37,728 bases of DNA from Rhodospirillales bacterium (GTDB taxonomy: Bacteria; Pseudomonadota; Alphaproteobacteria; Rhodospirillales; JANQFP01). Shown piece after piece: positions 7,528 through 15,833 of the stretch. Both the position numbers and the translations under genes were made by a program. Numbering within the stretch: position 1 is the first letter of the stretch; each line of letters begins with the position of its first letter. The stretch lies in contig JANQFP010000140.1 of NCBI GenBank assembly GCA_028277795.1, positions 1 to 37,728 of the forward strand, in the 5' to 3' direction. The notes under the pieces are model-generated. The model saw nothing but the letters and a program-made list of their open reading frames with translations. It made no database searches and was not told the DNA's origin.

Positions 7528-8277
7528 TTACCGTTCCTTGGGCAGACTCACCATGTGGGCCATGATGTCGACGGCGATCTGGGTGTCCAGCGCCCGCAGG
7601 CCCGGCATCTCGTCTTCGCCGGCTTGCCCGTTGAGGATCTTGTGCAGCACCTCCCACGGGTCCTTGGCCATCTGTTCGCCGAACGGCTTCATCTCCTTGG
7701 GCTTGAGGCCGTCCTCGCCGTGGCAGCCGGCGCAGATGGTGTTGTAGTAGCCGGCCCCTTTGGCGGCGTCCCCCTTCGGCGCCAGGGTGCCCGGATCGAT
7801 GTACTGGGTCATGTCGACCTGGCCGCCGCTGACGAAGGCCGCCAGGTGGGCCAGGTCCGCGTCATCGATCTTGCCGCCGTAGGCGTGGGTGTCGTCCTTC
7901 ATGATGGCGACGATGGCCGACGGGTCCTTGCCCGCGGCGCCCGCGATCCCCTTGATGCCGGTCTTGAAGGAGCCCTTGCCGTAGGCGCCCTCGGCGCCCT
8001 TGTAGTCCCAGCCGTGGCAGGATTTGCAGCGCCAGGTGGTCTTGCCCTTCTTCTTGCTGTCGGACGGCCAGCTTGGGTGGGTGTCCTCCGGCGCGTCCAT
8101 CTTCAGGGTCTTGGCCCAGTTGTCGTAGAGATGGCCGCCGCGGGCCATGGCGCCGATGGGATCCATGTCGGCCATGGCCGGGGTCGGGACGATCAGCCCG
8201 GTGACCACCGCGGCGCCTGTCAACACGACGAGCCCCCGGACGGCGCCAAGGGCTCGCAGGTAACGGTGCAGGTGCAT
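7528..8277 (-). CDS. Diheme c-type cytochrome, periplasmic
   Basis: The 249-residue protein starts at 8277 with GAGGAA about 7 bases upstream. A signal peptide runs to about residue 36 (VLTGAAVVTGLIVPTPAMA). There are two cytochrome c domains: CKSCH at Cys84-His88 and CAGCH at Cys182-His186. GEDEMPGL with Met224 is a likely axial ligand of the second heme. The first heme domain has an unusual long Lys-rich entry (PSDSKKKGKTTWRCKSCHGW). It is upstream of the NapC/NirT gene on the same strand and is its natural electron partner. I cannot name the terminal enzyme; both could serve a reductase encoded elsewhere, or the diheme protein could itself be the catalyst. Confidence 0.88.
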   Translation of the reverse strand: MHLHRYLRALGAVRGLVVLTGAAVVTGLIVPTPAMADMDPIGAMARGGHLYDNWAKTLKMDAPEDTHPSWPSDSKKKGKTTWRCKSCHGWDYKGAEGAYGKGSFKTGIKGIAGAAGKDPSAIVAIMKDDTHAYGGKIDDADLAHLAAFVSGGQVDMTQYIDPGTLAPKGDAAKGAGYYNTICAGCHGEDGLKPKEMKPFGEQMAKDPWEVLHKILNGQAGEDEMPGLRALDTQIAVDIMAHMVSLPKER

Positions 8278-8334
8278 CGAGATTCCTCATTTGTCATTGG
8301 CTTCCGCGGGCCCCCTGCCCCCGGGAAGGGCGGC

Positions 8335-8362
8335 ATATTACCCGATCCCGAAATGATTACAA
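8335..8362 (-). promoter_or_regulatory. Candidate promoter of the cytochrome genes
   Basis: On the minus strand TTGTAA (8357-8362) and TAATAT (8335-8340) are separated by 16 bases, each matching four of six sigma-70 consensus positions. The local sequence is AT-rich against a GC-rich background. It lies about 57 bases before the diheme cytochrome start. No clear FNR box (TTGAT-N4-ATCAA) was found. Confidence 0.35.
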
Positions 8363-8413
8363 ACGGCAAAACCGCAGGTTTCGGCCCTCTCCGAGCGGTA
8401 CAGGGGGCCGGGC

Positions 8414-9715
8414 TCAGCGCTCGCGCAGCGCCGTGCCCATGGAGCCCATGAAGGGATCGGCCAGGTACTCCAGAACCGAGCGGTCGCCGGTATGGATGCT
8501 GGTGAAGACCTGCACCCCGGGGACCAGCCGGTAGCGCAGCGAGCGCCGCTCGAAGTAGTCCTGCCCGGTCTCGATGCGGACCCTGTAGTAGGGAATGCCG
8601 TCCGCCGTCTCCAGGGCGTCGGGGCTGACGTGGACCACCTCGCCGGTGAGGTTGCCGAAGCGGTTGGCGTCGGCCGAGGCCAGCTTGACGGTGGCCATCT
8701 GGCCGGGGTGGACGTAGCCCACGTCCTGGACCGGCAGCTTGGCCTCGATCACCAGGCGGTCCTCGCCGGGCACCACGTCGGCGACGGTGTCGCCGGGCCG
8801 CACCACGCCGCCGACGGTGAACACGTAGAGCGACCGCACCACCCCGTCCACGGGCGAGCGCAGCACCGTGCGGTTGAAGCTGTCCTCGAACTTACGCAGG
8901 CGCTCGGTCAGCTCCTCCAGGGAGCGGCGCTTGTCGTCGAGCTCCTTGCGGGCCTGCTCGTCGAAGGCGTCGCGGATGGCCCCCAGCTTGGATTCCGCCG
9001 CGCTCTGGGCGGCCTGCGCCCGGGGCAGCGCCGCCATATCCTCGTCGATGCGGCTTTGCAGGTTGGCGGCGTCGCGCAGCAGATCGATATGCAGCATGCG
9101 GTTGGTGAGGTCGTCCTTGAGCAGCTCCTCGCTGATGGCGATCTGCTCGCGCAGGAGATTCAAGCTGTTCCGCGAGTTGCGCAGGCGGGCCGAGACCTCC
9201 TGGATCTCCTGGTGGCGCTGGGTGATCTCCTGGCGCTGGCTGGCCAGCTCGTTGTCCAGCCGGCTGCGCCGGGTGCGGAAGCGCTCGGTGGCCTCGTGCA
9301 CCAGATCGGGATGGTCGGCGCGGATGTCTTCGGGGAAGTCCGGCGCTTCGGCGCCGGTGGCCTCGGCCTCCAGGCGGGCCACGTCGGCGCGCAGCGAGGT
9401 CATGCGCACGGTGAGCTCCTGGACGTCGGCGCTGCTGACCGTGGGCTCGAGGACCACCAGCGGCTGGCCCTGGGTGACGCGGTCGCCCTCGCGCACCTTG
9501 ATCTCGCGGACGATGCCGCCCTCCAGGTGCTGCACCTCCTTGACCTGGCTCGACGGGATGACCTCGCCGTTGGCCATGCTGACGATGTCGATGCGGCCGA
9601 AGTGGGCCCAGATCAGGAAACCGACCACCAGGGCGGTGCACAGGCCCAGGAACAGGTGCGTCGCCGCACCCACCTGGATGGCCTCCGCCGGCCGGGAGCG
9701 CGGCGCGCCGTTCAT
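8414..9715 (-). CDS. Type I secretion membrane-fusion (HlyD family) adaptor, system 1
   Basis: The 433-residue adaptor would link the inner-membrane ABC exporter to a TolC-type outer channel. A short cytoplasmic N-terminus precedes one membrane helix (about residues 19-37). The first half of the lipoyl-like domain follows (VQHLEGGIVREIKVREGDRVTQGQPLVVLEP), then a long coiled-coil hairpin of roughly 200 residues (about 95-300). The C-terminal beta domain contains SPVDGVVRSLYVFTVGGVVRPGDT and the family-typical YYRVRIET. The ATG overlaps the stop of the exporter gene as ATGA, so the two are translationally coupled. Its cytoplasmic tail is about 40 residues shorter than that of the second adaptor at 36144. 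Confidence 0.92.
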   Translation of the reverse strand: MNGAPRSRPAEAIQVGAATHLFLGLCTALVVGFLIWAHFGRIDIVSMANGEVIPSSQVKEVQHLEGGIVREIKVREGDRVTQGQPLVVLEPTVSSADVQELTVRMTSLRADVARLEAEATGAEAPDFPEDIRADHPDLVHEATERFRTRRSRLDNELASQRQEITQRHQEIQEVSARLRNSRNSLNLLREQIAISEELLKDDLTNRMLHIDLLRDAANLQSRIDEDMAALPRAQAAQSAAESKLGAIRDAFDEQARKELDDKRRSLEELTERLRKFEDSFNRTVLRSPVDGVVRSLYVFTVGGVVRPGDTVADVVPGEDRLVIEAKLPVQDVGYVHPGQMATVKLASADANRFGNLTGEVVHVSPDALETADGIPYYRVRIETGQDYFERRSLRYRLVPGVQVFTSIHTGDRSVLEYLADPFMGSMGTALRER

Positions 9716-11466
9716 GATCCCCCTCCGTCGCCGGCGGCGGCGACCCGCACCGCGGCGGGCGAGGTCTCGTCCTTGGCCTCATCGGACGCAACGGCGGTGT
9801 CGCCCTCGGCCGGCGCCGGCACCACCCGTCCGAGGCGGGGCACCGGCTTGACGTTGAGGTCGAGAACCAGGTGGGCGCCGCCAACGGCCCGGGTGTCGTG
9901 GGCGAAGACGACGATGGTGCGGCCGCGCCGGGTCAGGTCGTTGAGCACCGCGTAGACCTGGCGCGTGCCCTCGGCGTCCAGGCCCTCGGTGGGCTCGTCG
10001 AAGATGGCCAGGCGGCCGTCGTTGACCAGGGCGCGCGCCAGGGCCAGCCGCCGGCGGATGCCCAGGGACAGATTCTCGCCGTTGCGGATCACCGGCGCGT
10101 CCAGGCCCTGCGGGCTCTCGTCGATGAAGGCGCGCAGTCCGGCCGCGCTGACCAGGCTGTCCAGCGCGCGATCGTCCAGGGCCTCGTTGGCGGCGAGAAG
10201 GTTTTCGCGCAGGGTGCCGTTGAGCAGCCGCGGCTCCTGCGGGAAGTACACCACCTGCTTGCGCCACCACTCGGGGGCCACCTGGGCCAGGTCGACGCCG
10301 TCCACCAGGATCTGGCCGCGGGTCGGCTCCAGCAGGCCGACCAGCAGGCGGGCCAGCGTGGTCTTGCCGGTGCCGTTGCCGCCCGAGACCAGCAGGACGG
10401 AGCCCGGCGCCAGGGTCATGGACAGCGACTCGAACAGCGGCGTGTTGGCGCCGCGGTGGGTGAAGGCGACGTCCTTGAACTCGACCCGGCCCTTGTACTC
10501 CCGCAGGCCGGTGCCCTGGGTCGGCTCCAGGGGCAGGCGGGCGAACTCGCGGAACATGTCCAGGGCCTGCCGGGCCTTGGCGAACGGCTCGCTGAGCTGG
10601 GCCACCTTGACGATCGGCCCGAGGGCCCGCGCGGCCAGGATGTTGGCGCCGATCATGGCGCCCACGTCCAGGCTGCCGGTGACCACCTGGGTGGCGCCGA
10701 CGGCGATGACGGTGACGCTCATCAGTCCCTGGGCGCCCTGGGTCAGGGACTGGATGGTCCCCTGGCGGCCGAACAGGCGCCGGCGCAGGGTGTGGAACAC
10801 CTGCCCTTCCTTCTGCCACAGCCGCCGCATGAAGCCGGCCGAGTTGAAGGCGCGCACGGTGTCGCCGGCGACCATGGCCGAGCCCGCGAGGGCGCTGCGC
10901 CGACCCGACGACGCGGCCAATTCCTTGGTCGGGCCGCGCATGGACGCCATGGCGGTCACCGCCACCAGGAACACGCCGAGGAGGAACACCAGCGCGATGA
11001 TGGCCAGCACCGGGCTGAGCAGGAACAGGGCGACGACGAACAGCAGCGCGAAGGGCACGTCCAGGATGGCGGCCACGTTGGGCGCGCTGTAGGCGGTCTG
11101 GATGGCATCGCCGCCGGTGAGGAACTCCTGTCGCAGGCCCGGCGGCAGCAGGTCCATGGCCGCCGCCTTGGCGCCGGTGAGCACGGTGAAGCCGCCCACC
11201 GACAGGGCCTCGTCGAAGGGCGCGTTGATGGCCGCCGCGATCTTCAGCCGCGCCTGGCGGAACCCGAACTCGAGCGTGATGGCGAAGATGACGCCGACGG
11301 TGAGGGTGGCCAGGGTGGAGTCCACCCCGTGGGCTACGTAGCGGTTGAGGACCTGGATGACGAACAGCGGGCTGGCCAGGGCCAGCAGGTTGGCGAACAG
11401 GGACGCCGCGATCAGCTCGGCGGCGATCTCCGGGCGGGCGAACAGGCGGGCCAGCAGTTCCTTCAT
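9712..11466 (-). CDS. Type I secretion ABC transporter (permease-ATPase fusion), system 1
   Basis: A 584-residue half-transporter that would export the FecR-RTX protein encoded just upstream. The start at ATG 11466 is chosen over TTG 11505, which adds only 13 unremarkable residues. The N-terminal membrane domain (about residues 15-300) begins directly with helices; there is no C39 peptidase or C39-like domain. The ATPase has Walker A SGGNGTGKTT (about 360), Q-loop PQEPRLLNGTLREN, Walker B LAIFDEPTEGLD (about 485) and H-loop VFAHDT. The signature motif is degenerate: NLSLGIRRRLALARAL in place of LSGGQ. The Ala/Glu-rich C-terminal tail is dispensable-looking. It is coupled to the adaptor by ATGA. 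Confidence 0.92.
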   Translation of the reverse strand: MKELLARLFARPEIAAELIAASLFANLLALASPLFVIQVLNRYVAHGVDSTLATLTVGVIFAITLEFGFRQARLKIAAAINAPFDEALSVGGFTVLTGAKAAAMDLLPPGLRQEFLTGGDAIQTAYSAPNVAAILDVPFALLFVVALFLLSPVLAIIALVFLLGVFLVAVTAMASMRGPTKELAASSGRRSALAGSAMVAGDTVRAFNSAGFMRRLWQKEGQVFHTLRRRLFGRQGTIQSLTQGAQGLMSVTVIAVGATQVVTGSLDVGAMIGANILAARALGPIVKVAQLSEPFAKARQALDMFREFARLPLEPTQGTGLREYKGRVEFKDVAFTHRGANTPLFESLSMTLAPGSVLLVSGGNGTGKTTLARLLVGLLEPTRGQILVDGVDLAQVAPEWWRKQVVYFPQEPRLLNGTLRENLLAANEALDDRALDSLVSAAGLRAFIDESPQGLDAPVIRNGENLSLGIRRRLALARALVNDGRLAIFDEPTEGLDAEGTRQVYAVLNDLTRRGRTIVVFAHDTRAVGGAHLVLDLNVKPVPRLGRVVPAPAEGDTAVASDEAKDETSPAAVRVAAAGDGGGS

Positions 11467-11505
11467 GGGATGTCCCGTGACCCCATCACGGGGCGCGGAC
11501 CCCAA

Positions 11506-11522
11506 CGCCCCGCGCCGGGGCG
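11506..11522 (-). terminator. Stem-loop between FecR-RTX gene and its exporter
   Basis: CGCCCCG (11506-11512) pairs with CGGGGCG (11516-11522) across a 3-base loop, in the 115-base gap between substrate and exporter genes. Such intercistronic stems in type I secretion operons commonly reduce transcription into the transporter genes relative to the substrate. No T-run is present, so attenuation is an inference. Confidence 0.4.
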
Positions 11523-11581
11523 AAGCATATCACAGGGCGGCGCGGGCAATCACCGGAGAAGGGGACGGGCGCAGAAGGCAC

Positions 11582-14350
11582 TCAGGTGAAGGAGCCGAAA
11601 TCGGTGGCGTCGACGTCGTCGATATCCACGTTCTGCAACTCGATCTCCATTTCCGCGGCGCCGTTGCCGTCGGTGTCGACCTGGATCAGGACGTTGGAGC
11701 CCGAGACCTGCTTGCGGATCTCCGGGTCGCTGCCGCCAAAGGAGGCGGTGCCGATGAAGGTCAAGCTGCCGAGGCCGCTGGCGAACTGGATCTGCTCGGA
11801 CGAATCGGTGGCGTCGAAATCGGTGATCATATCGCGGTTGCCGGCACCGTCCTCGGAATCGGAGACCGCCGCATAGCGGAACACGTCCGATCCGCCCTTG
11901 CCCCTCATGGTATCCTGGCCGCCGCCGCCGGTGATGGTGTTGACGCCGTTGTCGCCGGTGATGGTGTCGCCGAAGGCCGAGCCGATCACGTTCTCGAAGT
12001 TGGTAACGGACTCGCTGTTGCCGAAGCCGTCGGTGCCGGTACCGTCGAGAAGGCTCACGTTCACGCCGGCGCTGTCGCCGGCGTATTCGACGGTATCGGT
12101 GCCGTCACCGCCGTCCAGCACGTCAAGTCCCGATCCGCCTTCGATGACATCGTTGCCGCTGCCGCCCTTGAGGGTGTCGCCACTGGCGTTGCCGTCGATG
12201 TCGTCGTTGCCGCTGCCGCCATCGATGACGTCGTAACCGGCGTCCCCGTTGATTTCGTCGTTGCCGCTGCCGCCGTTGATGATGTCGTTGCCGGCACCGC
12301 CGTCGATGACGTCGGAGCCCGTGCCGCCGTCGATGAGGTCGTTGCCGCCCGTGCCGGTGAGGTTGTCCACGCCGCCGGCGCCGAAAATGATGGAGCCGCT
12401 GGCTAAGGCGTCATCGAAGGTGAAGGTCTCGTTGTCGTCGTCGCCGACGACGATCCAAACCCTGTCGGCATCGGACAGCGGGAACGGCAGGTCCCCGGTC
12501 ACCGGGTTGGCCGACGTGGCCCGCAGGGTCTCCACGTCGTTGTCGTAGATGAACAGGGTACTGACCTGAGTGCCTTCGCTGCCGAAGGCGCCGTCCGACA
12601 GGTCGTTGTCCTCGCCGCCGTTGATGTGGCTGTACATCTGGAACGAGATGCCCGAGGAGCCCTCGATCCCGCGGATGGTCATGTTCTCCAGGTCTTGGAA
12701 ATGCAGGAGGTCGTTGCCGCCCGAATCCATGATCCAGTCGTTGTCGACGACGGTCCCGCCGATCTTGCCGAACTTGTTCTGGCTGAAGTTGTAGGTCGTG
12801 TTTGACGAACTACCGGTGAAGTTGTCGTCGTTGATGGTGTTGTTGAAGACCTCCTCGGAGTCCGGCTCCGGTGGGATATCGTCGTCGTCTTCGTCCCCTG
12901 CAACTCCGTCGTCCACACCCTCTCCATCTGTCCCGCCGTCGTCCGTTCCGTCGGTCGTGCCCGCATCCTCTTGATTGGATCCCGTGTCCGAGGCAGGGCC
13001 GCCGCTCGTTGCCTGGTTCGTCGTGTCAATCGCGTTGTCATCGCCGTCACCGGCGCTCAGCGGATCACCTGCATCACCCAGGCCGCCGACGGACTTCCGG
13101 GTGATGGAGTCGAGGGCATCGTTGGTTCCCTGCCCCACGGGCGTGGGATTGGCCAGGGCCTCGGCGATGGCCACGTCCTGGGCCGCGGCGACCCCGGCGT
13201 TGATGGCGTCGTCCAGAGACGCGCCCTGCTCCAGCGCATTGACGATGGCCTCCTCGGCCGCTTGTTGGGCCGGATCCTGGGCCGGAGCGTCGCCACCACC
13301 CTCGTCGCCACCGCCGGGTCCTTGATCGTCGCCGCCCGGAGGCGCCGGCCGGGCGATCTGCGTCGCCGTCTGGGTGACCCCACCGTACAGCCGGTCGATC
13401 ACCGAGGCCGGCACCCGTATGGTGAACGACGGCGGCAGGAAGGCGCTGGTCACCTGGGTGGTCTGGAACGGGATGTTGAGAACCTCCGCCCCCACCGAGT
13501 TGCGGACGATGATCTCGCCGGTGTCGTTGTTGATGTCCACCAGCAAGGTGATGGTGTTGCGCGTACCCTCGGGCCCCACCGAGCCGGCCCCCGTCGAGCC
13601 GCGGACGCCGATGGTCGCCACCGGGGTCTCGATGACCATGGACTCGGGACCGGTCTTGGCGATCTGGCCGCTGACGAAGGTGAACACCCCCTGGACCACG
13701 TTGAACACGGCCTTGCCGTCCTGGGTGCCGGGGTCGTAGACCAGCTCGTCGATGACCATGCGGCCCTCGGCGCCCAGCGCGAACGTCGTGTCGTCGGCGA
13801 AAATGATGCCCAGTTGGGCGCCCGGGCCGGTCTCCACCACGTCGCCCTGGAACACCGGCGTGCCCTGCTCCGCCGTCACCTGGGTGCCGTCGGTGCGGGT
13901 GATGGTCACGGTGCCGTCCAGGATTTCCACCTGGCCGATGGCTTCGCCGGCGGCGCCCACCGCGTCGGCGCCCGCCTGGGCCAGTTGCCCCGGCGCGGCC
14001 GGACCGGCCAGCCGCATCGCCAGCTCCGCCGAAATCCGCGCGCCGTCGGGCGTCACCAGATCGGGGGCATCGGCGAGCGAGAAGAAGCCGCGCACCAGCA
14101 CGGTCTCGCCGTCGGCCCCGATCAGCAGCAGGTCGGGCCCCTGGCGGACATAGTCGGCGGTGACCAGGAGATTGCCGTCGGGAACGATGACCGGCCCGTC
14201 GCCGGTGGCCTCCAGGATGACCGGAGGCGTTTCGCCGAGGGGCGTCCCGAACGTGACGCCTGGACCGTGAACTGCCATCGAACTCGTGCCCGGCGGGCGG
14301 TGCCGCCGGTCTTCCAAAACCCAATCTCCGTGCCGTCGCCAGAAGGCCAC
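11582..14350 (-). CDS. FecR-domain RTX calcium-binding exoprotein, type I secretion substrate
   Basis: The 922-residue, very acidic protein lacks a Sec signal. Residues about 45-130 form a beta-rich N-terminal module (GPDLLLIGADGETVLVRGFF). Residues about 145-255 are a FecR domain (QGTPVFQGDVVETGPGAQLG, then FSFV-type VFTFVSGQIAKTGPES and TPVATIGVRGS). A long Asp/Gly/Thr linker follows. At about 655-805 there are some 13 RTX nonapeptides (GGSGNDEIN type) that would bind calcium after export. The C-terminal 110 residues (DMITDFDATDSSEQIQF...) resemble type I secretion signals. The GTG start at 14350 is chosen because AGGAGGA lies 10 bases upstream and a promoter candidate just before it; ATG 14278 is the alternative. 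It is probably exported by the ABC/HlyD pair downstream. Its role could be adhesion or matrix formation; no enzyme domain is seen. Confidence 0.9.
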   Translation of the reverse strand: MAFWRRHGDWVLEDRRHRPPGTSSMAVHGPGVTFGTPLGETPPVILEATGDGPVIVPDGNLLVTADYVRQGPDLLLIGADGETVLVRGFFSLADAPDLVTPDGARISAELAMRLAGPAAPGQLAQAGADAVGAAGEAIGQVEILDGTVTITRTDGTQVTAEQGTPVFQGDVVETGPGAQLGIIFADDTTFALGAEGRMVIDELVYDPGTQDGKAVFNVVQGVFTFVSGQIAKTGPESMVIETPVATIGVRGSTGAGSVGPEGTRNTITLLVDINNDTGEIIVRNSVGAEVLNIPFQTTQVTSAFLPPSFTIRVPASVIDRLYGGVTQTATQIARPAPPGGDDQGPGGGDEGGGDAPAQDPAQQAAEEAIVNALEQGASLDDAINAGVAAAQDVAIAEALANPTPVGQGTNDALDSITRKSVGGLGDAGDPLSAGDGDDNAIDTTNQATSGGPASDTGSNQEDAGTTDGTDDGGTDGEGVDDGVAGDEDDDDIPPEPDSEEVFNNTINDDNFTGSSSNTTYNFSQNKFGKIGGTVVDNDWIMDSGGNDLLHFQDLENMTIRGIEGSSGISFQMYSHINGGEDNDLSDGAFGSEGTQVSTLFIYDNDVETLRATSANPVTGDLPFPLSDADRVWIVVGDDDNETFTFDDALASGSIIFGAGGVDNLTGTGGNDLIDGGTGSDVIDGGAGNDIINGGSGNDEINGDAGYDVIDGGSGNDDIDGNASGDTLKGGSGNDVIEGGSGLDVLDGGDGTDTVEYAGDSAGVNVSLLDGTGTDGFGNSESVTNFENVIGSAFGDTITGDNGVNTITGGGGQDTMRGKGGSDVFRYAAVSDSEDGAGNRDMITDFDATDSSEQIQFASGLGSLTFIGTASFGGSDPEIRKQVSGSNVLIQVDTDGNGAAEMEIELQNVDIDDVDATDFGSFT

Positions 14351-14375
14351 GGCGCGGAAATCCTCCTATGCAGTA

Positions 14376-14405
14376 ATAGTATGCGTGTCAGTGCCTTAGT
14401 GTAAA
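14376..14405 (-). promoter_or_regulatory. Candidate promoter of the FecR-RTX operon
   Basis: On the minus strand TTTACA (14400-14405, five of six to the -35 consensus) and TACTAT (14376-14381, four of six) are 18 bases apart. The expected transcript would start about 20 bases before the GTG at 14350 and carry the AGGAGGA site at 14361-14367. This supports that start codon. Confidence 0.45.
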
Positions 14406-14638
14406 CTCCGTTGTCGCAGCAATGCGGTGACAAAAGGGCGCTGATTCGGCCGTTCCGCAGGTGTTGCGGGGCCGGTTCGACCGCAATCGACCAGCATTCC
14501 CCTACGTTTTTCGGATATCACCCGGATTTACGACTGAAAAAGGGGCTGCCGCGGGTCTGCCGCGTCAACAGACACATTCCGTTTCGTCAATTCCATCTTT
14601 GATTGCGCCAGGGCGTGACCAGGGCGTCTATTGCGCGT

Positions 14639-15727
14639 TCATGGCCCGGCCGCCGCCGGCCGGCCGGCGGCATGGGCCTCGTGGAAGTGGGTCATGGTCT
14701 CCAGCAGGATGTCGTCCAGCGGCACCTTCGGCGACCATCCGAGGAGCCGTTCCGCCTTGGTCAGGTCCGGCATGCGCCGGTCGCAGTCCTCGTATCCGGC
14801 GCCGTAGAAGTCCTCGGCGCTGGTCTCGACGATGGGGTGGTCGTTGTAGCGGGCGTCGCCGGTAATGCGCGCGTAGGTCTTGCGCATGCGGTCGGCCAGC
14901 TCGGCGATGGTCACCTCGTTGTCGCGGTTGCCGATGTTGAAGATCTCGCCCTGCGCCGCCTGCGGCCGCTCCAGGATGCGGCAGATGGCGTCCACCGCCT
15001 CGTGGATGGAGACGATGGTGCGGCGCGCCCGCCCCCCGTCCACCAGGCGCATGGGCTCGCCGGCGAGCAACGCCGCCATGAAGCAGGCCAGCACCCGTGG
15101 CACGCCGTCGCCGTCGCGCGACGGGATGTAGTCCATGCGCGGCCCGAAGAAGTTCAGCGGCCGGATGATGGTGAAGGGCAGCCCATCCTCCATGTGATGG
15201 GCATAGATCAGGCGCTCCACCATCTGCTTGGCGCAGGCGTAGGTCCAGCGCTGATTGCGCACCGGCCCCAGGACCAGCGGCGTCTCGTCCTCGCGCAGCT
15301 CGTAGAGGTCCGGGTCGTCGTAGCCGCCGCCGGGCAGGTAGCCGGCGATGGTGCGGCCGTAGACCTCGCTGGTCGACAGGTTGACCAGCCAGCGGCCGTG
15401 CTCGGCGCACAATAGGATGACCGGGTAGACGTCGAACAGGTTGGCGTGGATGACGCTCAGCGGCCGCGTGTTGTACTCGGACGGATTGCAGATGGCGGCC
15501 AGGTTGATCACCGCGTCCGCCGACCGCACGGCCTGCTCCAGCTCGGCCCGGGTCTCCGGCGCGTTGGCCGGCCGGCGGTGCAGCCGGAACCGGGGATTGC
15601 CCAGGTGGGCTTGGATCTTGCCGTCCTCGGGGTCCCAGCCGTCCACCCGGAACCGGCCGTCGCCCAGCATGCGGTCGAGCAGATGGCTGCCGATGAACCC
15701 GCCGCACCCCAGCATCACAACACGCAC
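14639..15727 (-). CDS. ArnA-C-like NAD-dependent sugar-nucleotide dehydrogenase/decarboxylase (SDR family)
   Basis: The 362-residue protein has an extended-SDR Rossmann fold: GCGGFIG at residues 7-13, catalytic Thr119 in STSEVYG, and Tyr163-x3-Lys167 in WTYACAKQ. The pattern follows the C-terminal half of ArnA, the UDP-glucuronate oxidative decarboxylase. Shared features are NPSEYNTRPL, GPVRNQRWTY, RPLNFFGPRMD, and the C-terminal VETSAEDFYGAGYEDCDRRMPD. Glu121 and Arg318 align with ArnA Glu434 and Arg619, which act in decarboxylation. The formyltransferase half of ArnA is absent and no arn genes are nearby. A likely product is a UDP-4-keto-pentose or related sugar for surface polysaccharide or glycoprotein. 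It lies between the toxin gene and the FecR-RTX gene, 105 bases after the former. Confidence 0.85.
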   Translation of the reverse strand: MRVVMLGCGGFIGSHLLDRMLGDGRFRVDGWDPEDGKIQAHLGNPRFRLHRRPANAPETRAELEQAVRSADAVINLAAICNPSEYNTRPLSVIHANLFDVYPVILLCAEHGRWLVNLSTSEVYGRTIAGYLPGGGYDDPDLYELREDETPLVLGPVRNQRWTYACAKQMVERLIYAHHMEDGLPFTIIRPLNFFGPRMDYIPSRDGDGVPRVLACFMAALLAGEPMRLVDGGRARRTIVSIHEAVDAICRILERPQAAQGEIFNIGNRDNEVTIAELADRMRKTYARITGDARYNDHPIVETSAEDFYGAGYEDCDRRMPDLTKAERLLGWSPKVPLDDILLETMTHFHEAHAAGRPAAAGP

Positions 15728-15750
15728 GGTCGAATCCCCGGTTTCTTGGC

Positions 15751-15794
15751 TCCGTGATCCGCGGCATCGCGGCAGGCCGTCCTAGTATCACGGA
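15751..15794. repeat. Inverted repeat upstream of the ArnA-C-like gene
   Basis: TCCGTGAT (15751-15758) and ATCACGGA (15787-15794) are exact complements 28 bases apart, 23 bases before the gene start on the minus strand. It could be a split operator or a terminator for the toxin gene that ends at 15834. The long spacer makes either reading weak. Confidence 0.25.
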
Positions 15795-15833
15795 ATCGCG
15801 GGATTGGGTACCGGTCCCCACGGCGCCGGGTCG

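Noticed and set aside
8278..8413. FNR/Dnr-type box upstream of the cytochromes
   Set aside because: TGATTACAAA-like sequence near 8354-8363 has no matching half-site at the right spacing.
11467..11505. TTG start at 11505 for the system 1 exporter
   Set aside because: It adds 13 residues overlapping a GC hairpin, with no ribosome site; the ATG at 11466 places the first helix as expected.
14639..15727. Calling this gene arnA or a UDP-glucose 4-epimerase
   Set aside because: The formyltransferase domain of ArnA is absent, and the ArnA-type decarboxylase residues argue against a simple epimerase. A generic call is safer.
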